DNA of 64,000 nt from Enterobacter genomosp. O (lineage in GTDB: Bacteria; Pseudomonadota; Gammaproteobacteria; Enterobacterales; Enterobacteriaceae): NCBI RefSeq assembly GCF_001022965.1, contig NZ_LECZ01000027.1:496001-560000 (forward strand). Direction: 5' to 3'. The notes below the pieces were generated by a model. That model ran no database searches, was not told where the DNA came from, and saw only the letters and a list, made by a program, of their open reading frames with translations. Positions within the stretch are counted from its first letter, which is position 1. Every line of letters starts with the position of its first letter. The translations under genes were made by a program, and so were the position numbers. This document shows positions 18,701 to 27,700 of the stretch, piece by piece.

Positions 18701-21700
18701 TTTTACCATTCAGGGTCACGGTCACCACGGTGCCTTCCGCGAGGTTGGCGCTGATGCCGCTGACGCTCAGATCCTGACCCTTTTCAACCGCGTTCAGGAC
18801 GTTGTCATCGCTGATGGCGTTGAAGTTGACCGATGGCAGGCCGGTGTCGACGGTCACGTTATGCGTGCCGGTGCCGGTATTGCCCGCCGCGTCGGTGACC
18901 GACGCCGTGACGGTCACGGTGCCGTCGCTGAGGCCGGAAATCACGCTCGCCGGTACGCCCACGCTCCAGTTGCCCGCCGCGTCCAGCACGGTGGTGTAAG
19001 TCTGGCCGCCAATCGTGACGGTGACCTTATCCCCCGCGGCCGCGCCGGTGGCGGTACCGCTGATGATGTGCGCCTGAGCGTGTTCCGCCACGTTAATCAC
19101 GTCATCGCCCGCCACGGTGTTGATGGTCACCGCAGGCACGGTGATATCTACCGTCAGGTTGTGGTCAACGGACGCCGGGTTACCCGCTTTGTCGCTTACC
19201 GATGCGGTGACGGTCACGCTGCCGTCGGTCAGACCCGCAAGATCGGCCGCCGGAACGTTCAGCGTCCAGCTACCGTCGGCGCTCACCGCAGCGGTGTAGT
19301 CTTTGCCGTTCAGAGAGACGGTCACGGTCTGGCCCGCTTCGGCTGTACTGGTGCCGGAGACGGTCAGGTCAGACTGCGCTTCGGTGGCGTTCAGAATATC
19401 GTCGTTTGCCAGGGTATTGATGGTTACGGACGGCGCGGTTGCATCCACGCTGTACTCGCGGCCTGCGGACGCGCTGTTGCCGTTGACGTTGGTGACGCTC
19501 ACCTGCACGCTGGCGTCGCCGTCTTTCAGGCCCGCGAGATCGGCGGACGGTACCGTGGCGGTCCATTTACCGTCGGCATCGACTGTGGCGGTGTAGCTCT
19601 TGCCGCCGAAGGTGATGGTGACGGTCTGGTTTGCTTCCACGTTCGAGGTGGTGCCGGAGAGCACCAGATCCGCGCCCTTCTCGGCCGCGTTGATCACGTC
19701 GTCTGATGCAATGGCGTCAATGCTGATGGCGACGTTCGCCAGATCGACAGTCACATCGTGGCTGATGGAAACCGGGTTACCGGCGCTGCTCTGGCCGGCA
19801 ACGGTGACGGTGACCGTGCCTGCTGCGAGAGCACTCACGTCTGCCGACGGGATCGCGGCGCTCCAGGTGCCGTCTGCCAGTACGGTAGCCGGATAGGTTT
19901 TGCCGTTTACGGTCACGGTCAGCGCCGCGCCCGCCGCCAGCCCGTCGCTGGTTCCGGTGATGATCAGGTTTTGAGCATGTTCGATGCTGTTGATCACGTC
20001 ATCGCCCGCCACGGTATCCACGCGCAGGCCCGGCAGGTTCGCGTCTATAACGATTTCACGCTCGCCCGTTCCAGTATTGCCCACGCCGTTGGTGACGCTG
20101 GCGGTCACGGTCAAATCACCGTTACCCAGCGCGGTGAGCACCGATTCCGGCACGTTAACGGACCAGGTGAGATCGCTCTGCACCGTTGCGGTGTAGCTGT
20201 TGCCGCCAATCGTCACGGTCACGGTGTTGCCCGCTTCAGCATTCACCACCTTACCGCTGATAGTCTGGCCGGCTGCCAGCTCCGCCGCGTTAATGACGTC
20301 GTCACCTGCAATGGTGTTGACGATTACCCCCGGCAGAACGGATTCCACGTTCACGGTGTGTGACGTGCTGGTATTGTTGCCGACGCTGTCCGTTGCCGAT
20401 GCGGTAACGGTGTACAACGCTTCACCCAACGCGCCAACCTGATCCGCCGGAACGGTAGTCGTCCATTTCCCGTTGCTATCGACCATCGCGCTGTACGCTT
20501 TGCCATTCAGCATCACGGTTACTACCGCGCCTGCCGCCAGGCCGGAAGCCGTACCGGAGATCGTCAGATCCTGGGTTTTCTCGGTGTTGTTGATCACATC
20601 GTCACCGGAGACGGTGTCGATGGTCAGCACCGGGGCGCTCAGGTTCACCTCCACGCCATGCGTGGCGCTGTTGCTGTTGCCCGCTTTATCGGTCAGCGCC
20701 GCGGTGATGGTGTAATCCCCGGCGGCGAGAGCGGTGACGTCCGCCGCAGGCACGCCCACGCTCCAGTTGCCGGACGCGTCCAGGGTGGCGGTGTACGATT
20801 TGTTGTTGAGGGTAACGGTGACCACGTCACCCGCCGCCGCGCCGGTCACGGAACCGGTGACAATCAGGGCCTGAACATGCTCGGCGCTGTTGATCACGTC
20901 GTCGTCGGAAACGGTGTTAATGGTCAGCTGCGGGACGGTGGTATCGACCAGCACGTCACGATCCGCTGAGGCCGGGTTGCCCACCTTATCAGACACGGCG
21001 GCGCTGATGGTGTAGTTGCCGTCGGTAATCGCACCGAGATCCGCAGACGGCACGGTTACGTTCCAGCTGCCGTTCGCCTGTACGGTGGTGGTGTAGTCCA
21101 CGCCGTTCAGCGTCACGGTAACGGTCTGGCCCGCTTCGGCGTTGGTCACGCCGTTAACGACCAGATCCTGCTGCGCTTCGGCCGCATTGATGATGTTGTT
21201 GTCGCTGACAATTTCAATAGACACCGTCGGTGCGGTGGCGTCCACGCTGTACTCGCGGCCTGCAGACGCGCCATTGCCGTTCACGTTGGTGACGCTCACC
21301 TGGACGCTGGCATCGCCGTCCTTCAGACTGCCCAAATCGGCGGACGGTACGGTCGCCGTCCAGTTGCCGCTGGCATCAACCGTCGCGGTGTACGACTTGC
21401 CGCCGAAGGTGATGTGAACCGTCTGGTTTTCTTCCACGTTGGTGGTTGTGCCCGACAGCACCAGGTCCGTGCCTTTCTCGGCCGCGTTAATCACGTCGTC
21501 GGTGGCGATGGCGTTTATGCTGATGGCAACGGTCGCCAGATCCACCTTCACGTCGTGGCTGATGGAAACCGGATTGCCCGCCGCGCTCTGGCCGTCCACG
21601 GTCACGGTGACCGTGCCCGCATTCAGCGCGCTGACGTCTGCCGCCGGAATGGCCGCCGTCCAGGTGCCGTCCGCCAGCACTGTTGCGGCGTAGGTTTTGC

Positions 21701-24700
21701 CGTTGACGGTGACCGTCAGCACAGAGCCGCTCGCCAGCCCGTCGCTGGAGCCGGTAATAATCAGGTTTTGCGCGTGCTCAATGCTGTTGATCACATCATC
21801 GCCCGCCACGGTATCGACGCGCAGGCCCGGCAGGTTGGCGTCAATAGTGATGTCGCGCTCGCCGGTACCGGTATTGCCGTGGCCGTTGGTGACGCTGGCT
21901 GACACCGTCAGTTCGCCGTTCCCGATGGCGGTTAAAACCGTAGACGGCACGTTCACCGACCAGCTCAGATCGTCCTGAACCGTCGCGGTATAGGTATTGC
22001 CGCCGACTGAAATGGTGACAGTGTCACCGCTCGCCGCGCCGCTCACTTTGCCGCTCAGGGTCTGCCCGGAAGCCACTTCCGCTGCGTTAATGACATCGTC
22101 CGTGGCGACAGGGTTGATGGTGACCTGCGGCAGCGCGCTGTCGACCAGCACGCTGTGGTCGGCGCTCGCGCTATTGCCTGCGGTGTCGGTTACGCTCGCC
22201 GTCACCACATAGCTCGCTTCGCCCAGCGCAGAGACGTTTGCCGCCGGAACGGTGACGCTCCAGCTGCCGCTGGCGTCAGCGGTGGCGGCGTAGTTAATGC
22301 CGTTCAGGGTCACCGTGATGGTGGTGCCTTCCGGCTGGTTGCTGGTGCCGGAGAGCAGCAGATCCTGACCTTTCTCTGTCGCATTGATCACGTCGTCAAC
22401 CGCCAGGGTATTGATGGCAACCACCGGTGCGGTCAGCGAGACGTCAAATTCATGCGTGGCGGTGGTGCTGTTGCCGGCTTTATCGGTGAGGGTCGCAGAA
22501 ATCGTCTGGTCGCCGTTTGCCAGCGCGCCCACGTCCGTCGCCGGCACGCCCACGCTCCAGCTGCCGGACGCATCCAGCATGGCGGTGTAGTCTTTACCGT
22601 TCAGGGTCAGGGTAATCACGTCGCCCGCCTGCGCGCCCGTGACCTTACCGGAGACGATCAGCGCCTGGCCGTGCTCGGCAATATTCACGACGTCGTCGCC
22701 CGCAACGATGTTGAATGAAATCTGCGGTACGGTGGTGTCGACCAGCACCGAGGAGCCCGCGCTGGCCGGGTTGCCCGCTTTATCGGCAACCGTTGCCGTC
22801 ACGGAGGCATTACCGTCCACAATGCCCGCCATGTCTGCCGCAGGAACGTCGAGCGTCCAGCTGCCGTCCGCCTGCACCTGCGCGGTGTACTGATTGCCGT
22901 TGAAGGTCACGGTGACCGTCTGGCCCGCTTCGGCGGTAGACGTCCCGCTCAGGGTCAGATCCTGCGCCGCCTCTGCCGCGTTCAGCATATTGTCATGGCT
23001 GATGGTGTTGATGGTCACCGTCGGCGCGGAGGTATCGACGCTGAATTCCTGCGCGGAAGACGCCGCGTTGCCGTTCACGTTGGTGACGCTGGCCTGCACG
23101 CTGGCATCGCCGTCCTTCAGGCCGCTTAAATCGGCTGCCGGAACGGTGCAGGTCCAGTCGCCGTTGGCGTCTACCGTGGTGGTGTAGGTTTTACCCGCGA
23201 AGGTGATAGTCACGGTCTGACCTGCTTCAACGTTGGACGTGGTGCCGGAAAGCACCAGGTCCTGGCCTTTTTCCACCGCGTTGAGCACGTTATCGTCGGT
23301 CACGCTGCTGATGCTGATAGCGACAGGCGCGAGATCGACATCCACGACGGTACCAATAGCCACCGGGTTGCCGGAGGCATCATGCGCGCTGGCGCTGATG
23401 TTCAGCGAGCCGTCGGCCCACTGCGACACGTCCGCCGCAGGCACGGCCGCCTGCCAGGTGCCGTCCGCCAGTACCGAGGCAGAATAATCCTTGCCGTTAA
23501 TAGTCACGGTGACGGTGCTGCCCGCCGCCAGATCGGTGCTGGTGCCGGACACGATCAGGTTTTGACCGTGCTCGATGACGTTAATCACGTCGTCGCCCGC
23601 CACGGTATCGATGCGCAGGCCCGGAAGCTGGGCGTCAATGGTGAAGTCGAGAGAAGACGAGCCGGTATTGCCGTGCGCGTTGGCCACGCTGGCGGATACG
23701 GTCAGGTCGCCGTTGCCGAGTGCGGTAAGCTGGCTCTCGCTTAACGGCAGGCTCCAGGTCAGATCGTCCTGCACGGTAGCGGTGTAGGTCTGACCGCCAA
23801 GGGCAATAGTGACAGTGTCACCTGGCGCTGCGTTCGCCACCTTACCGGTCAGGGTTTGCCCTGCGGCCACTTCCGCCGCGTTGACGATATTGTCGCCCGC
23901 CAGCGTATTAATCGTCACCACCGGCAGCGAACTGTCCACCAGCACATCATGTGAGGTTGAGGCGCTGTTGCCTACGTTATCTGTAACGCTCGCCGTCACG
24001 GTGTAGTGGGCTTCTCCCAGCGCGCTTACGGCCGAGGCCGGGACGGTCACGCTCCAGTTACCGCTGGCGTCGGTAGTGGCGGTGTAGTTGATGCCGTTCA
24101 GGTTAACGGTGACGCGTGTTCCTTCCGGCTGATTGCTGGTGCCGGAGAGCAGCAGATCTTCACCCTTCTCGGTCGCGTTAATCACGTCGTCCGCCGCCAG
24201 CGTGCTGATGGCGATAACAGGCGTCACGGTATTCACCACCACATCCAGGGAACTGCTTCCGGTGTTGCCGGACCGGTCGGTCACGGAGACGTCGATGGTC
24301 CAGGTGCCGTCTGCCAGACCCTGCACGACAGACGCCGGCAGGCCAAGGCTCCAGTTCCCCGCCGCATCCACCACGGTGGTGTAATCGACGCTGTTAATGG
24401 TGATGGTCACCCGATCGCCCGCTGCCGCACCGGTAACGGAGCCGCTCAGGATCTGCGCCTGCGAATGGGCGAGCTGGTTAACGGTATTGGTGTCGGTGAC
24501 GAAATCGTTAATGGTCACCTGCGGTACGGTGGCGTCCACCAGTCCCACGCGATCGGCGCTGCTGCTGTTGCCCGCCACGTCGCTCACGGTTGCGGTCATG
24601 GTAACGATGCCATCCGTCAGGGCACCCACGTCAGCCGCAGGCACGCTCAACTGCCACGTACCGTCCGCCTGAACCGTGGTCTGGTACGTTTTGCCGTTCA

Positions 24701-27700
24701 GCGTCACGGTCACCGTCTGTCCTGCTTCCGCAGTGCTGGTACCGCTTAAGGCTAAATCCTGCTGCGCTTCAGCCGCATTGATGATGTTGTCGTCGGTCAG
24801 GTTATCGAGCGTAATCGCCGGAGGCAGCGTATCGACCGTAACCACGCGCGACGCATCGGCGCTGTTGCCGCTGACGTTAGTGACGCTGACGCTCACCTGC
24901 GCGCGCCCGTCGATCAGAGTTTCCATGGCGCTGGCGGGTACGGTCAGGCTCCAGGAACCGTCCTGCTGCACCTGCGCGGTAAAGGTCTGGTCGGCGAATT
25001 TCACCACCACGGTCTGCCCCGCTTCTACGCCCTGCGTCTGTCCGGAAAGGGTTAAATCACTCCCTTTTTCAGCCGCATTCAGCAGGTCGTCGCCGGAAAC
25101 GGTATCAATGGTGACCGCCACGGCGTTCAGATCGAGTTCAATCGGGTGTTCAGCCGCAACGGTATTGCCCCAGGCATCTACCGCGCTGACGCTAACCGTC
25201 ATGCCGCCCGCCGTCCAGGCCTGCAGGTCCGCCGCCGGAACGCCGATCTGCCAGTTGCCGCTGGCGTTAACCGCGGTAACGTATTCAACGTTGTTAATGG
25301 TGACGACAATCTGCGTCCCCGCGGCCAGATGGGTACTGGAGCCGGTGACGCTCAGATCCTGCTGCTGTTCAATGGCGTTGATCACGTCATCGCCGGAAAT
25401 GGTGTTGACGCGCAGGCCCGGCAGCTCCGCGTTGATATTGATATCACGCTCACCGGTGCCGGTATTGCCGTGCGCGTTGGTGACGGAGGCGCTGAAGGTC
25501 AAATCGCCGTCGCCGAACGCCTGAAGATCCGCTGACGGGATTTTCACGCTCCATGTCAGATCGCTGCCAACCGTCGCAGTGTAGCTCCTGCCGCCTACGC
25601 TAATCGATACGGTATCGCCCGCCGCCGCACCGGTAACACGACCGCTGAGGGTTTGATCGACGCCCGCTTCGGCGTTATTGACCAGGTTGTCGCCCGCAAA
25701 CGTATTGATAATGACCTGCGGCAGCACGGTGTCCACCAGCAGATTCGCTTCGGCAGAACCGCTGTTACCCACGCTGTCGGTGCCGCTGACGCTCACGGTA
25801 TAAAGGGTGTTCGCCAGATTCAGCACGTCAGAAACCGGCACCTGAACCGTCCAGATACCGTTTTCAACCGTGGCCTGATAGTTAACGTTGTTTAACGTGA
25901 CGGTGACGGCGCTGCCGTTCGGCAGGTTGCTGGTGCCGCTCAGGCTCAGGGGCTGCATGGCCTCCTGCGCGTTCAGGACGTTATCCTGGCTGATGGCGTC
26001 AATCGTGAATTCCGGCGGGTTGCCGCTCAGCGTCACGCCGTGCGTCGCGCTGCCGGTGTTGCCCGCGGCATCAGTGACGGAGACAGAAATCGTGTGGCTG
26101 CCCTCACCGAGCGCGCCGATGACGGAGGCAGGAACGCCGACGCTCCAGCTGCCGTCGGCAAGCACCACACCGGTGAAGGTCTGTCCGCCAACGGTCACGG
26201 TCACCACGTCGCCTGCCGCCGCGCCGCTCGCCTTCCCGGAAACGATCTGCGCCTGGCCCTGCTCGCTGGTGTTCAGAATGTCGTCACCCGCGACGGTGTT
26301 GATCGTCACAACGGGAGGGGCGGTATCAACCGTGAAATCGGCGGTGGTGGAAGAACCGTTACCCGCTTTGTCGCTGACGTTGACCGTCAGGGTGTACCCG
26401 CCGTTAGCCATCGCCTGCACTTCACCGGCAGGAAGCGTGACGGACCAGGTGCCGTCGCTGCCCACGGTAGCCGTGTGATTTTTACCGTTCAGCGTGACCG
26501 TAACAATCTGGCCCGCTTCCGCATCGGTTTTACCGCTAATCGTCAGCGGCTGATTATGTTCAGCGGCGTTAATGATATTGTCCTGCGCGATTGCGTTCAC
26601 GGAGAGCGCAGGCGCAACGGTATCAACGCCAATCGTCTGGCTGCCGCTCACGGTGTTCCCCGCCGCGTCTTTGCCGCTGACGTTCACCGTCCAGGTGCCG
26701 TCTCCCAGCGCCTGCGCGTCTGCCGCAGGCACTTTTACGCTCCATGCACCGTTTGCACCCACTTCAGCCGTATAGGATTTGCCATTCAGGGTGACGGTCA
26801 GTTCAGTGCCCTGCGCCAGGTTTTTGCTGGCGCCGGAGAGCGTAAAGCCCGCGGATTGCTCGCTGGCGTTAAGCACGTTATCGCCCGCCGTGGTTGCCAG
26901 CGTAATGGCGGCTTCAGCGGTCGAGACCGTCACGGTGATGCTGCCTGCAGAGGTCGTTTTACTGCCGTCGATCTGCACAACGGACCAGGTATGCTCTCCG
27001 TCCGTCTGGGTCGGTAATTTTACCGTCCAGGCGCCGTCTTTACCGACCATCGCGCTGGCGATGGTGCTTCCGCTGCTGTCTTTGATCTGGATGGTCGCGC
27101 CCGGCTGGCCGGTTCCGCTAAAGGTCGGGGTGTTATCGTCCGTGATCGCATTTGCACTCAGCACGCCCTGCCTGTCGCCCGCACTGTCCGTCAGCAGGAA
27201 CGTCGGCGTGGCGCTTTCGACTTCTTTTGTATTATCAATGACTTTAGTTTTAGTTTCGCCATCACCACCATGTGCCAGCAGTGCCCCGATGGCACCGCCG
27301 CCTAACGCAGCGCCCGCAATCCAGCCCCACGGCGCGTCGCTTAAGACACTTCCCTGCTCGAGAAAAGGTTCAATGCTGCTAATCGGTGTGGCCTGTGCGG
27401 TGAGCTCGGTCACCGCAGCGCCTGACGCTTCCCCGGCATCGGCAAAAGAAATATGCGTCAGTTCCTGACGATCGTTGAACACCAGCTCCGACTGATTATG
27501 CGTTTCAGGATCTTCAACAAAATAGTTATTGCAGCGAATTACGCTGCCATCTTTCATATAAATGAGGAGGTCTTTCCCCTGGCGGACATAGCGCGCAACA
27601 TCCTGAGCCGAACCCTGGATTTCAATCACGCTCGGGGAGGAAATAGATACCGACAGATTTCCCTCGCCGGTTAATTTCGTTTTCTCCGCCGTTTTGCGAA

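Noticed and set aside
12231..19706. Long plus-strand open frames (810 and 508 codons) antisense to the adhesin
   Set aside because: They lie wholly inside the repeat region of the adhesin, have the same period, and read as low-complexity Val/Gly/His/Arg-rich text with no domain. They are produced by the codon pattern of the repeats on the other strand.
14070..26909. Regular repeats that could suggest a CRISPR or satellite array
   Set aside because: The repeats are about 300 bp, imperfect, multiples of three and in one continuous reading frame with Ig-like protein periodicity. They are coding repeats.
27390..27440. GAAV (and GAAL, nearby) in the adhesin N-terminus as a LapG protease site
   Set aside because: The position before the Ala pair is Gly, not Thr, Ala or Pro, and no LapG/LapD gene is present in the window. 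I kept it as an open question, not a feature.
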